Assembly: GCA_017795005.1 (NCBI GenBank)
Contig: CP051242.1
Span: forward strand, 1,550,001 to 1,614,000
DNA from: Balneolaceae bacterium
GTDB lineage: Bacteria; Bacteroidota; Rhodothermia; Balneolales; Balneolaceae
Direction of reading: 5' to 3'
Length of the DNA: 64,000 nucleotides
This document shows, piece by piece, positions 41,536-51,378 of this stretch. Position 1 is the first letter of the stretch. Each line of letters opens with the position of its first letter. The position numbers were made by a program, and so were the translations under genes. The notes under the pieces were generated by a model that had not been told where the DNA came from, ran no database searches, and saw only the letters and a program-made list of their open reading frames with translations.

Positions 41536-43109
41536 TATTTTATAAGCATCATCTTTTTTACGCTAACAAAATCATTCACTTCCAACCGATAGAAATAAAT
41601 ACCTGAAGAAAGGGAAGAGGCATCAAAATCTACCGTGTACGATCCTCTGATTTGGTTTTCATTAACTAACTGTTGAACAGATTGTCCCAATACATTAAAT
41701 ACGGTGATCTTAACATTCCCCGGATCTTTAACCTGATAGGTAATAGTTGTGGTAGGATTAAATGGATTAGGGTAATTTTGTTCGAGTTTATAATCGACTA
41801 TGCCCAAAATCTCTTCCTCAGTTGGTGATAATGGAGTGTTAAAGAATTGGACTACTCCAGAGTTTTCATTTCCATTAACTGAAGTAAACGGTGAGGAAAT
41901 GATGATATCAGCATAAGTTCCTGAAGTTATTCTGGTTCCATGATATTCTACACCCGGTTGTGGGTCGTTGCCAAGGAAAGAAAATGGAGTGATATCTTCA
42001 TAGCCATAATAAAAACCGTAAGAATAAATCTTACCAGTATTGTCATTTCCAGATCTGTTCGCTCCTATAAATAAACCGGATAAATCATTATGGGCTATAG
42101 AAATCCCAAAATGATCATTTGCAGCAGTCGATTCACCATATAACTTTTGGAAAAGAACCCAATTTTCCTCAGAATCAGCATAAAAATATACAGAACCAGT
42201 TTGAACTCCATCCTGGTTGTTGGAACCCGGTGCACCAATGAAAAGAGTACCATAACGATTAATATCAGATGCCTTAACTAATACCGGAATACTAATTTGA
42301 GTATTTAAGCTATAACCAAATAGATCACTGGAAGCTCCTTCAGGATCAAATATTTTAGTTGTTTGAACCCATTCGCCTTCTCCGTTTTCTTCAAAAATAT
42401 AAACGGCACCACTTCTTTCATTTGCACCGGTAGCGTTGTAAGCTCCAACTGCAATTTGATTGCCATCCAGGAATAATACACTATGTCCGAAATAGTCATG
42501 GGATTCCCCATCATCGGCAATTAGTTTGGCTATTTCTATCCAGGTATCATTTTCTTTTCTGAATACATAAGCTGCTCCAGATTTACTCTCGTTACCATCT
42601 GCATTGAAGGCTCCAATTACAGCTAGGTTTTCATAGTGCATTAAGTCAATTGACTGTCCAAATCTTGAACCGAATTTAGAATCTGATGGCCTTAGAACCT
42701 GCGTATTTATCCACGAGGTATCATTATACTCATATACAAACACAGACTCTTCCATTAGAATACCTCTTTCGCTTCCCATGGAACCTATAAAAGCAGTTAT
42801 ATCAGTCATTTTTGCACTTATCCCAAAATTAGAAAAAGCTGGAATTCCTTCGGGAGTAATTTCTGCTTTAATTTCCCAGCCATTTTGCGTTCTCTCATAG
42901 AAAAATGCAGAACCAATGGATTGATTATCTCCTATATCTTTTTGTGGAGCTGTTATAACCGCTTTCCAATCTGATGCTGAAATAGCAAATCCGAATAACT
43001 GGTTTTCTGTAGCAGGAGGTTGTTCTGAAACAATAAAATTTTGAGAGTAACAGAGTACAGTGGATAAAAGTAAAGCAAATGTGATTGATAGTGTTTTAAA
43101 AGTTTTCAT
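41535..43109 (-). CDS. Secreted FG-GAP repeat protein with T9SS-type sorting tail
   Basis: The 524 residues have a signal peptide (1-22, ending CYSQ) and about seven FG-GAP-type blades (repeats of FGxSxxx...GAVYIFEE...W, for example SSDLFGYSL and SHDYFGHSV), predicting an integrin-like propeller. The C-terminal sorting tail begins LEQNYPNPFNPTTTITYQV and ends VSVKKMMLIK. It is probably exported to the cell surface. Its ATG overlaps the stop of the 43109-46639 gene by one base (TAATG), so the two are translationally coupled and may form a complex, with this one bearing the sorting signal. Confidence 0.87.
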   Translation of the reverse strand: MKTFKTLSITFALLLSTVLCYSQNFIVSEQPPATENQLFGFAISASDWKAVITAPQKDIGDNQSIGSAFFYERTQNGWEIKAEITPEGIPAFSNFGISAKMTDITAFIGSMGSERGILMEESVFVYEYNDTSWINTQVLRPSDSKFGSRFGQSIDLMHYENLAVIGAFNADGNESKSGAAYVFRKENDTWIEIAKLIADDGESHDYFGHSVLFLDGNQIAVGAYNATGANERSGAVYIFEENGEGEWVQTTKIFDPEGASSDLFGYSLNTQISIPVLVKASDINRYGTLFIGAPGSNNQDGVQTGSVYFYADSEENWVLFQKLYGESTAANDHFGISIAHNDLSGLFIGANRSGNDNTGKIYSYGFYYGYEDITPFSFLGNDPQPGVEYHGTRITSGTYADIIISSPFTSVNGNENSGVVQFFNTPLSPTEEEILGIVDYKLEQNYPNPFNPTTTITYQVKDPGNVKITVFNVLGQSVQQLVNENQIRGSYTVDFDASSLSSGIYFYRLEVNDFVSVKKMMLIK

Positions 43110-46100
43110 TATTCTGCCTCCACATAAGCTTCAATTTGTAAATCCAGTTCGACGGGATCTCCCGTAAAATTAATCGGGAAATGTGATTTCCTGTCCGTTT
43201 CCCCCACAAAACGAAATCCGGGTGGAAGTACTATTCTTAATTCATATTCGCCTGTTTCAACTCCATGAATGGAAAACTGTCCCTGGGTTCCGGTTATGGA
43301 GAAATATTCAAGTCCCCCGGTCGAGGCCACATCGAAACTTCCATCTTTATCTTCATCCAGGAATACACGAAGTCCGGATTTAAGCGAATCAGAAATCTCC
43401 GGAAAAGTAACGGTTCCATATACATCTGGTGCGTGAAGTACTCCCAGAGCGTATTCCATTCGTTCAGGAGGGTTGTATCCGTCATCAATCACGGCAAAGA
43501 AGAAGAGAGAATCCTGCAGATAAATCTCATCTGGAGTGTAGGTTATGGATTCTGTTCCGTATCCGAACTCATCAAAATTTACAGCTTCAGCATGAGTAAT
43601 CAGTGTAGCTTCATTCGGTGAATTCACAGTGTTTACATAGAAAGAAACATGAGATGAGTCCGGAACGGCAGACCAGTAATTGGCATCAATTTGATACTTA
43701 TTACCTTCCTTAGAAACTTCAGCATCAATTATAGGAGATTGGTAAAGTGCCATTACACCTAAAGAGACCGAGTCAGGAGCCTGAGATGCAGGGATAGAAA
43801 AGAGTACCTGGTACCGGCCTTCAATCAGGGACGTATGTCCTATTTCTTCTTCGCTGAATGCGGTTGGTGAACTGATTATAAAAACTGCACCGGTATCCTG
43901 CGTTACCCAATCCATATTTTCTTCGTAGCCGAAGGTGGGTAAACCGGTAGAATCATCTTTTGATACCAGGGTTGTACGGGTAACTTCATAAACTCCCTCA
44001 GGACCAATGACCGTTACAAGTACACTATCAATTTCTTTACCCCAGTTTGCATCAAACTGGAGATAAGTAGGTGCCACAGGATCGTCATACACTTCAAAAG
44101 TATGTGAACTTGTAATGTAGGGAGAAGGAGCAACAAGCCCTTTTGAATTTTCATCATTTGAAATATCACTTTCAATACTGCTAATGGTACTGCTGCTGGA
44201 AAAGGTACTTATACTTCGGCTACTGAATTTATACTTTGCTCCTAAATGATAGGTATGCCAAAACGTTTTAACTTTTGTCCATCCTGCTGCATAGCTGCCA
44301 GATAAATCATTGTATTTATACCGAATAGCACCATCGACACTCCCTAATTTGTCTCCTCCAATAATTGGTATTGAGTGGGGCACATAAAAAGTTACATCTA
44401 CGAGTGCGTCAAAATCTTTATTTGAATTTACATAGGCAGATGCAGAAGCTTCTACCAACGGATCGGATGGAATTTTCACATCAATAGATGCTTTAACCGA
44501 AGCTTTTTTGTTTACAGTAATTGTTTGATAAAGGTCAGGATTATCGATACCAATCCAGGCAAACGGATTATATGTTTCTGTGTATGAATAATCCTGAAAA
44601 ATCACATCTAATGAGAAAGACCCATTGCCCAATAAGCTTTTCCAATTATCGCCACTTTTATAAGCTCCTACATTCACATCTCCACTCATGGTAAATTCGT
44701 CAGCGTCAATGCTAACTGCATCATACATCTCAAGCAAAGTGACATCTTCACCATCCAGAGTAAAGCCCCCACCAAAAATGGTAGTAATATCTGCATCAAT
44801 AAAAAGATCAGAAGAATTAGTGAGGTTCCCTACGGTACCACTCATTTCCGCTATTTGAATTCCCTCGAAAAGTTCTAATGCTTCTTCGAGATTATCTGCG
44901 GTATAGGTGATAGAGATTTCGTCAATAGTTGCAGGGTTACCTTTAAATTTCAGTTTTGCATCTATGTCTGTTCCTGATGGGAACACTACATCAACTTCGG
45001 ATTCTGTTATACCTGAGCTATTAAATGCTAACTCAAATTTCTTTAGATCAATGGCACCAAGATCGGCATGTTCAATGTCGATAGTAAGTGCTTCAATTTT
45101 GAATGTGGGCTCACTTCCGCTTACATCAATTTCCAGTCCGGCCTGATCGCCACTTCCGAGAGTTACAGCGAGTGAGAATACTTCATCAATTTCGATTTCA
45201 CCGATGACTTCAAATTTACTGGAGCTGTATTTGATGTTTACATCTTTAGTGGTTACTTCCAGATTACCAAATTTTAAATCGCTGTTTACATCCACTTCAA
45301 AAGAATGTAGGGAGCCATTTTTGATAACCAGCCCGGGATCAGAAAAGGTACCAAAGTCGGTATCAACAGTCTCGTTATCTATGCTCAGGTCCGCATCTCC
45401 ATACAAATAAAATTCATTCCCGCTTTTCCATTCCACACCAAGATCGGTGGTTTTAACTTTAAGACCTGAAAAAGAGAAGGTTTCGGTGATACCTATATTT
45501 ACCTGGGTAATGGAGTTGTCGTCATAAATTAATCCCGGATTATCAGAATCACCCATAATTGCTGTGACTTCATCATCCCCGATTTTAAATTTGATGTCCC
45601 CATACATCTCGAAGTACTCGTTGCCCGAGTCGTACTCGAAAGTGAGGTCTGTAGGTATTATGCTTAGATCTTTTACAGTGATATCACCATTTAGAGAGAA
45701 ATTTACATGTGTGATTACACCTGCATTAAATACAATTCCCGGATCGCTCGCATCTCCTAAAGATGCATCAATTTCCTCATTATCGAACTTAACAGATACA
45801 TCCCCATAAAATTCGAAGTAATCTTCAGCTTGGTCATATTCAAAAGTAAGCCCATCCGGAGAAATAGTAATTCCTTTAATTTCAAAATCAGTACTAATCC
45901 CAAAATTAATATGGGTTAGTGAACCCGAATCCAGGATTAATCCGGGATCATCTGAATCTCCAAAATCAAAGGTAATATCATTTCCATCAACTGAGCTGGT
46001 GGCTGAACCAAACATTTCGTAATACTCATTAGTAGAGTCGTACTCGAATGTTAATCCATCTGGTGATATGGTAATAGTCTTAATATCGAAACTTCCGGTT

Positions 46101-46639
46101 ACCGACATGGATACAGAAGTTATAATACCATTATCAATTGCTATTCCGGGAAATGCAGAATCTTGTCCAATTTGGACAGTCATGGTATTACCTTCCAATG
46201 AGGCAGTAGCTGTACCGTAAATTCCAAAGCTGGAACCACCAAGCCATTCAAATCCGAGTCCATCTGGGGTAATGGATAATTCCTTAATAGTAAAGCTGGT
46301 AGAAATGTTAAATGAAACTGATTCTAAAGCTTCATTAGAAATAACGAAATCAAGCTCAGCGTCAATTTCTTCTCCGTCAAAACTGGCTGTTACTGTTCCA
46401 TCAAGCTCAAATGAATCGTCAGCATCTGAATAGGTTAATGTGAGAGTACCTGGACTTACTGAAATTCCATGGATAGTAAAAGCATCTGTGATAGAAATGG
46501 AATAATCTCCTCCTGTTGTATCAAACTCGATACCGGATACACCATCAATGGTAATGGCTTGACTAAGAGCCTCATTAGAAATAAAAAGAGTTATTGCTAA
46601 AAAAAGAAACTGGAGAAAACATTTCCGAAATCCTTTCAT
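43109..46639 (-). CDS. Large secreted protein of tandem ~65-residue beta repeats, unrecognised
   Basis: I do not recognise this family. The 1,176 residues begin with a signal peptide (about 1-26, ending ALSQ). About eight repeats then fill residues 27-500, each reading roughly ISPDGLTFEYDxxNEYFEMYGD, then a polar strand with a short acidic turn, then DSDDPGLxxDxGxITHVNF. The repeats look like a regular beta-solenoid or beta-prism. A middle region (500-850) is less repetitive, with a Gly/Asp-rich SFSLDVIFQDYSY section. The C-terminus has strands and a SdrD-B/carboxypeptidase-regulatory-like domain (VYGTVTFPEIS ... FLDEDKDGSFD ... GEYELRIVLPPGF). There is no sorting tail of its own. It precedes and overlaps the FG-GAP protein gene by one base. 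Confidence 0.75.
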   Translation of the reverse strand: MKGFRKCFLQFLFLAITLFISNEALSQAITIDGVSGIEFDTTGGDYSISITDAFTIHGISVSPGTLTLTYSDADDSFELDGTVTASFDGEEIDAELDFVISNEALESVSFNISTSFTIKELSITPDGLGFEWLGGSSFGIYGTATASLEGNTMTVQIGQDSAFPGIAIDNGIITSVSMSVTGSFDIKTITISPDGLTFEYDSTNEYYEMFGSATSSVDGNDITFDFGDSDDPGLILDSGSLTHINFGISTDFEIKGITISPDGLTFEYDQAEDYFEFYGDVSVKFDNEEIDASLGDASDPGIVFNAGVITHVNFSLNGDITVKDLSIIPTDLTFEYDSGNEYFEMYGDIKFKIGDDEVTAIMGDSDNPGLIYDDNSITQVNIGITETFSFSGLKVKTTDLGVEWKSGNEFYLYGDADLSIDNETVDTDFGTFSDPGLVIKNGSLHSFEVDVNSDLKFGNLEVTTKDVNIKYSSSKFEVIGEIEIDEVFSLAVTLGSGDQAGLEIDVSGSEPTFKIEALTIDIEHADLGAIDLKKFELAFNSSGITESEVDVVFPSGTDIDAKLKFKGNPATIDEISITYTADNLEEALELFEGIQIAEMSGTVGNLTNSSDLFIDADITTIFGGGFTLDGEDVTLLEMYDAVSIDADEFTMSGDVNVGAYKSGDNWKSLLGNGSFSLDVIFQDYSYTETYNPFAWIGIDNPDLYQTITVNKKASVKASIDVKIPSDPLVEASASAYVNSNKDFDALVDVTFYVPHSIPIIGGDKLGSVDGAIRYKYNDLSGSYAAGWTKVKTFWHTYHLGAKYKFSSRSISTFSSSSTISSIESDISNDENSKGLVAPSPYITSSHTFEVYDDPVAPTYLQFDANWGKEIDSVLVTVIGPEGVYEVTRTTLVSKDDSTGLPTFGYEENMDWVTQDTGAVFIISSPTAFSEEEIGHTSLIEGRYQVLFSIPASQAPDSVSLGVMALYQSPIIDAEVSKEGNKYQIDANYWSAVPDSSHVSFYVNTVNSPNEATLITHAEAVNFDEFGYGTESITYTPDEIYLQDSLFFFAVIDDGYNPPERMEYALGVLHAPDVYGTVTFPEISDSLKSGLRVFLDEDKDGSFDVASTGGLEYFSITGTQGQFSIHGVETGEYELRIVLPPGFRFVGETDRKSHFPINFTGDPVELDLQIEAYVEAE

Positions 46640-46732
46640 AAAAATAAAGGTTTGTTTGAGCTTGTTTTAAAAGTGCATCAAACTATTTAAAAATAAAATT
46701 AGATATAGTTTTGTAGAGCGTTTGTAGTGCAT

Positions 46733-46762
46733 AAAAAAAGCCCAATTCTCAGAACCGGGCTT
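46733..46762 (-). terminator. Rho-independent terminator of the RND/adaptor operon
   Basis: On the minus strand a 10-bp stem (AAGCCCGGTT/AATTGGGCTT, loop CTGAG) runs from 46762 to 46738 and is followed by a T run (46739-46733). It lies 24 bp after the RND gene's stop. Confidence 0.88.
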
Positions 46763-46786
46763 AAATAAGGATAAACATACCAGATT

Positions 46787-49700
46787 TTAAGAGTTGGCCA
46801 GCTCTATGGTTTCGTTAGTTTTAGAAAACGGATTCCAGTTGTATTCTTTTATTCGGGCCATAACTTTATCAGCACTGATATATACTACCGGAATAAATAT
46901 AAGTGTGATTAACGTAGAAGCAGTTAACCCTCCAATAACCACCCGGGCCAGTGATGCCTGAATTTCGGCACCAGCTCCCAATCCAAAAGAAAGAGGGAGC
47001 AGACCAAGAATAGTTGTTAAGGTGGTCATAAGAATCGGTCGTAATCGAAGTTTACCAGCTTGTATCACGGCGTCAAATACGTTTAAACCTCTTTCTCTGC
47101 GCATCAGATTGATGTAATCAACAAGGACAATGGCATTATTTACCACTATACCTATCAACATTATGATACCCATCAAACTCTGTATATTAAGCGTGGTTCC
47201 TGTGAGCAGGAGGGTAGGAACTACACCAATAGTAGCAAGAGGTACAGAGAACATTACCACCAGTGGATCAAGAAAACGCTCAAACTGTCCGGCCATTACC
47301 ATGTATATCAATACTAATGCCAGTAAAATGGATAACCTGAAATCGGCAGCAGCTTTTTGCTGTTCTTCGTATTCACCTGAGAATACAACACTATATCCAT
47401 CAGGAAGATTAACATCTAATAATTCATCTCTAATGATATCGACTGCATCACCAAGTGCAATTCCCGGTTCCAGATTGGCAGAAATATTAGTTACGCGTTG
47501 TCCGTTTATACGATTTATACCGGTTGGGCCTCTGCCACTTTCTTTTCGAATAACAGACGAAACCGGAAGCACACGCCCATCAGGAGTTCGAATTGAGATA
47601 TTATCCAAATCTAAGGAGCTTAATCTGTCTTCAGCTCTTAAACGTACTATAATAGGATATTCATCACCACCATCACGAAACGCTCCGGCCTGACTTCCAC
47701 CGATATTAGTTTGAATTACACTGGCTACTTCATTTACCGAAAGTCCAAGATCGGCAATTTTCTCGCGGTCAAACTGAATTCGTTGTTCCGGGCGTCCTTC
47801 ACTTCGGCCAACACGGGCATCTACCACACCCGGTATAGTTTCCAGTTTCAGTTTTATTTGCTGAGCCAGTTCGTAGGATTTTTCAATTTCGTATCCGCGA
47901 AGTTGAATTTGAACGGCTTCGTCTCCATCTCCACTTCCAAAGAGTCTTCGAAGAATCCATAACCCAGACTGCGCCCGAACACGTACTTCTCCTCCCGGTA
48001 CTTTTCCTTCAATACTTTTGCGGATATCATCGGCAATATCAGAGGTCTTTCTGCTTCTTTCGGATGCAGGTACCATCGCAATTTCAACTTCTGCACGGCC
48101 ATCCCGAACTTCAGTGGTAAAGTTCTTTACATCGTCCATTGGGAGATTAGCGCGAACAATTTTCTCTACTTCTTTTAGATACAAGTTCTGTACAGCGATG
48201 TTTGTCCCATCAGCCATTTCAAAATCGATACTAATTTCGTCTGCATCGGTTTGGGGTGCAAGTTCTACAGGAATAATTGGTACCAACAAAAAGCTGAGTA
48301 CAACAAATACCGAAGTAACTCCAAAAACAGTATATCGGTGTTTCAGAGCACCTTCTAACACTCTCGAATATCTGTCTTCCAATCTTGAAAAGAAGAGTGC
48401 AAACTTTCCTTTTTTAGAGCGATTAGTTGATTTCTTAATAGTTAAGAATTTACTGGAAAGCATTGGAACCAACGTTAACGCAACAAATAATGAACACAGA
48501 AGAGCAAATACTACCACTAACGCGAGTTGCTTAAAAAGTAGTCCTGAAATAGTCTGCATGAATACTACCGGCAAAAATATCACTACGGTAGTTAGCGTTG
48601 AGGCTACAATTGCTCCGGCTACTTGTTTTGTTCCGATCAATGCACTGGTTTCCAGATCTTCGCCTTCCTCTTCCCGCATTCGAATGATATTTTCGAGTAC
48701 CACAATGGCATTATCAACAATTAAACCGACTCCAAGAGCCAGCCCCCCGAAACTCATTTGATTTAAAGTGAGTCCGTTAAAGTAGAGTAGCCCAAATGTG
48801 GCGATGATAGATATTGGGATAGCAACAGCGATAATGAAGGTTGCAGATCCATTTCTGAAAAATATATATAAGACAAGGATTGCAAGTAAAGCTCCCCAGG
48901 TAGCAGAACTTTGAACATTATCAATAGAATCCTGAATGAAGGTACTTTGATCCTGAGTTACGATTAGTTGAAGATCACTTCGCTCGGCATTAATGCGCTC
49001 AACTTCTTTACGGATGTCTTCAGCAACAGCAACTGTATTTGCTCCGGTTTGTTTTCTGATGAAGAAGCGAACCATTGGTTTATCATCGATAGTTACTAAC
49101 CGGTCTAAATCATCAAAACCAAAAGAAACTTCCGCAACATCTTTTACCCGAATCGGTTTCCCGTCAACTGTGGTGATAACGGTATTGGCGATTTCATTGA
49201 TGTTTTCATATTCACCCAGAGTTCGAACGTATAATCTTGAAGTTCCTTCATTTACATTTCCTCCGGGAGAATTCGTGTTTTCCCGGGCAATAGCTTGTTG
49301 TACTTGTTGGGTGGAAAGTCCGCTTGCTATCAAACGATCACGTTTAATATCTACTTTAACCTGACGATTAATCCCACCCCATATATCAATCGATCCAACT
49401 CCATTAATTTGTTCGAAGCGTTTCATTACTTCACGTTCGAGTAGCAAAGTTAAATCAGCAAGATTCTTATCAGAGTTAGCTCCAATAATAACAATTGGGA
49501 AGTTATTTGGATCAAATTTCCAGATTCTCGGAGGATCGGCTTCTAATGGAAGACTGCTTCTTACTCTGTCTAATGCAGCCCTTACATCATTGGAAGCTGC
49601 ATCAATATTAACGCCTTGTGCAAATTCCAGCGTAACTCTGCTGTTTCCTTCATTTGAACTGGATCGTACTCTTTCTACACCGGGCACGCCTGCTACTGCA

Positions 49701-49906
49701 TTTTCAATTCGCTCTGTGATAATATTTTCGATCTCTTCCGGACCAACATTATCGTAATTAGTAGCAATGGTTAACTGTGGATATTCTATGGGAGGTAGGA
49801 GATCCACCGGTAAAAACCTGAATCCCATCACCCCTAAAGTGATGATGATCAGGAACAACATGGAGGTTGCAATCGGACGACTTATCGAAGTTTTAGTAAT
49901 AGCCAT
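46787..49906 (-). CDS. RND-family multidrug efflux transporter (AcrB/HAE1-like inner-membrane pump)
   Basis: The 1,039-residue protein has the RND layout: TM1 at about 12-32, a large periplasmic domain (33-335), TM helices 2-6, a second long periplasmic domain and TMs at 860-1020. The TM4 motif GVGLIVDNAIVVLENI holds the proton-relay Asp398 as VDN, not the VDD of AcrB, as in many homologues outside enterobacteria. Other family blocks include GVMGFRFLPVDLLPPIEYP and VERVRSSSNEG. It should pump drugs or lipophilic compounds from the periplasm outward. It follows the adaptor gene by 10 bp. No TolC-like channel is in the window, so that component is encoded elsewhere. Confidence 0.94.
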   Translation of the reverse strand: MAITKTSISRPIATSMLFLIIITLGVMGFRFLPVDLLPPIEYPQLTIATNYDNVGPEEIENIITERIENAVAGVPGVERVRSSSNEGNSRVTLEFAQGVNIDAASNDVRAALDRVRSSLPLEADPPRIWKFDPNNFPIVIIGANSDKNLADLTLLLEREVMKRFEQINGVGSIDIWGGINRQVKVDIKRDRLIASGLSTQQVQQAIARENTNSPGGNVNEGTSRLYVRTLGEYENINEIANTVITTVDGKPIRVKDVAEVSFGFDDLDRLVTIDDKPMVRFFIRKQTGANTVAVAEDIRKEVERINAERSDLQLIVTQDQSTFIQDSIDNVQSSATWGALLAILVLYIFFRNGSATFIIAVAIPISIIATFGLLYFNGLTLNQMSFGGLALGVGLIVDNAIVVLENIIRMREEEGEDLETSALIGTKQVAGAIVASTLTTVVIFLPVVFMQTISGLLFKQLALVVVFALLCSLFVALTLVPMLSSKFLTIKKSTNRSKKGKFALFFSRLEDRYSRVLEGALKHRYTVFGVTSVFVVLSFLLVPIIPVELAPQTDADEISIDFEMADGTNIAVQNLYLKEVEKIVRANLPMDDVKNFTTEVRDGRAEVEIAMVPASERSRKTSDIADDIRKSIEGKVPGGEVRVRAQSGLWILRRLFGSGDGDEAVQIQLRGYEIEKSYELAQQIKLKLETIPGVVDARVGRSEGRPEQRIQFDREKIADLGLSVNEVASVIQTNIGGSQAGAFRDGGDEYPIIVRLRAEDRLSSLDLDNISIRTPDGRVLPVSSVIRKESGRGPTGINRINGQRVTNISANLEPGIALGDAVDIIRDELLDVNLPDGYSVVFSGEYEEQQKAAADFRLSILLALVLIYMVMAGQFERFLDPLVVMFSVPLATIGVVPTLLLTGTTLNIQSLMGIIMLIGIVVNNAIVLVDYINLMRRERGLNVFDAVIQAGKLRLRPILMTTLTTILGLLPLSFGLGAGAEIQASLARVVIGGLTASTLITLIFIPVVYISADKVMARIKEYNWNPFSKTNETIELANS

Positions 49907-49916
49907 AATTAACTCC

Positions 49917-51209
49917 TTACAGTGTTGTTGCTTTTGGTTGACCGGATTCCTGTAATGCTTCTTTCAAAAGATCTTCTCTTTGAAGCATTTGAAGTCCGAT
50001 TACCTTGTCCCAGCTTACAGTACGTATTCTGGCTTCTTCACGACCTTCGCCCAGGAGATCCTGACCCAGAGTTACAACCCATTGCCCGCTTTCAAGTCCG
50101 CCAACGCCCACTTCCATTCGACCACGAGCGAGCACATCAATTAATTTAAATTGTACCGGAGTAGGTTCTGTGAGTAGATTTGAGTTTTCATCATCATTTG
50201 CTGGTTGAATTTCTGATCCCATCGAAGAGGCAATGAAAACACCTTGTGCGCCTGAAGTTGGATCAGTATATATAGCACTTACTGGAATCAACGTTGCTTT
50301 TTCACTTTCTCCGAATAAGATATCTACAGGCACGAACATTCCTGGTTTTAACCAGCCATTTGTGTTTTCAACGTCGATTTCTGCCTCTGTGCTTCGGGTT
50401 ACTTCATTTAAGAAAGGAGAGATGCGAGATAATTTAGCTTGAATAAGTTGATCATTACCCTGATAGTCTTCTACCATAATATTGGCAGTTTGACCAATGG
50501 AAATTTTGTTCAGCATACTTTCAGTCAGTACAATTTCAACCCTCAGTTTTGAAAGATCACCAATCATAAACAATTGAGTATTTGGTGAAACCTGCATACC
50601 AATTTGGGCATTACGTTGTCCAATTGTTCCTGAAATTGGAGCTTTTATCGAAGTTCTGGAAAGTTGCTCTTTTCGTTCTTCTACAAGAGATTCTGATTGA
50701 GCAAGCTGTGCTTTTGCCAGCTCAACATTAGCTTCTCCCGAAATAAGTTGGGCTTCAAGCTGTTCAATTTCGGCTGCGCTGCTTAGTTCCTTATCCGCAA
50801 GTTGTTTGAGTCTGTTATACCTCGACTTTAACTCAGATAAACCTGCTTCAGCTTGTTTTAGTCGTGCTTTATTGATGTTGAGTCCGGCCTCAGCCTGAAT
50901 TAATTGCTGGCGATATTGTTCTGCATCCAGTTGAACCAGAGTCTGTCCCTTCTCTACATACTGACCGTTTTCAACAAAAACCTGTTCAATTTTAGCAGAA
51001 ATTTGAGGATAAAGAGGAACCTGATTCTCAGAACGTACATTTCCACTGAATCTTTCGACCAGCGGGAGTGACCCATACCGGGCCTGAACTGCTTCTACAG
51101 AAGGTATTACAGAATTTTGTGATCTCCCTTGCTGACTTTGTTCTCCGTCTGAAGAACATGCCATAAATACCGTAGTAATAAGTAGTACAAAGCTATTTTT
51201 TAATTTCAT
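49917..51209 (-). CDS. RND efflux periplasmic adaptor (membrane fusion protein), lipoprotein
   Basis: The 430-residue adaptor has a lipobox ending FMAC (Cys18). Its lipoyl/barrel-sandwich half begins GSLPLVERFSGNVRSENQVPLYP and is interrupted by a coiled-coil hairpin (about 110-190, heptad-like LKQAEAGLSELKSRYNRLKQ). The second lipoyl half (TSIKAPISGTIGQRNAQIG) and the beta-barrel follow. It links the inner-membrane RND pump 10 bp downstream with an outer-membrane channel. The upstream gap of 169 bp to the ligase stop contains only imperfect inverted repeats (51327-51338/51361-51371). Confidence 0.94.
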   Translation of the reverse strand: MKLKNSFVLLITTVFMACSSDGEQSQQGRSQNSVIPSVEAVQARYGSLPLVERFSGNVRSENQVPLYPQISAKIEQVFVENGQYVEKGQTLVQLDAEQYRQQLIQAEAGLNINKARLKQAEAGLSELKSRYNRLKQLADKELSSAAEIEQLEAQLISGEANVELAKAQLAQSESLVEERKEQLSRTSIKAPISGTIGQRNAQIGMQVSPNTQLFMIGDLSKLRVEIVLTESMLNKISIGQTANIMVEDYQGNDQLIQAKLSRISPFLNEVTRSTEAEIDVENTNGWLKPGMFVPVDILFGESEKATLIPVSAIYTDPTSGAQGVFIASSMGSEIQPANDDENSNLLTEPTPVQFKLIDVLARGRMEVGVGGLESGQWVVTLGQDLLGEGREEARIRTVSWDKVIGLQMLQREDLLKEALQESGQPKATTL

Positions 51210-51378
51210 GTTGAGAGCCGAAATATTTTATTTAATTAATTAGACAAGCAAACTTCTTTTGCAACTAAAGCTCTCCCTGAAAGTTGTTAAATACTTTAAA
51301 AAATTGTCATTATTAGTATCCGTTTTGTTAATGGTTATTAGTTATTTGTTTTACTTCGATTAACGATTAACAAATCCC

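Noticed and set aside
48018-48761. 247-codon plus-strand frame opposite the RND pump gene
   Set aside because: It is rich in Ser/Thr and has no domain or start signal; the minus-strand RND gene covers it with clear family motifs.
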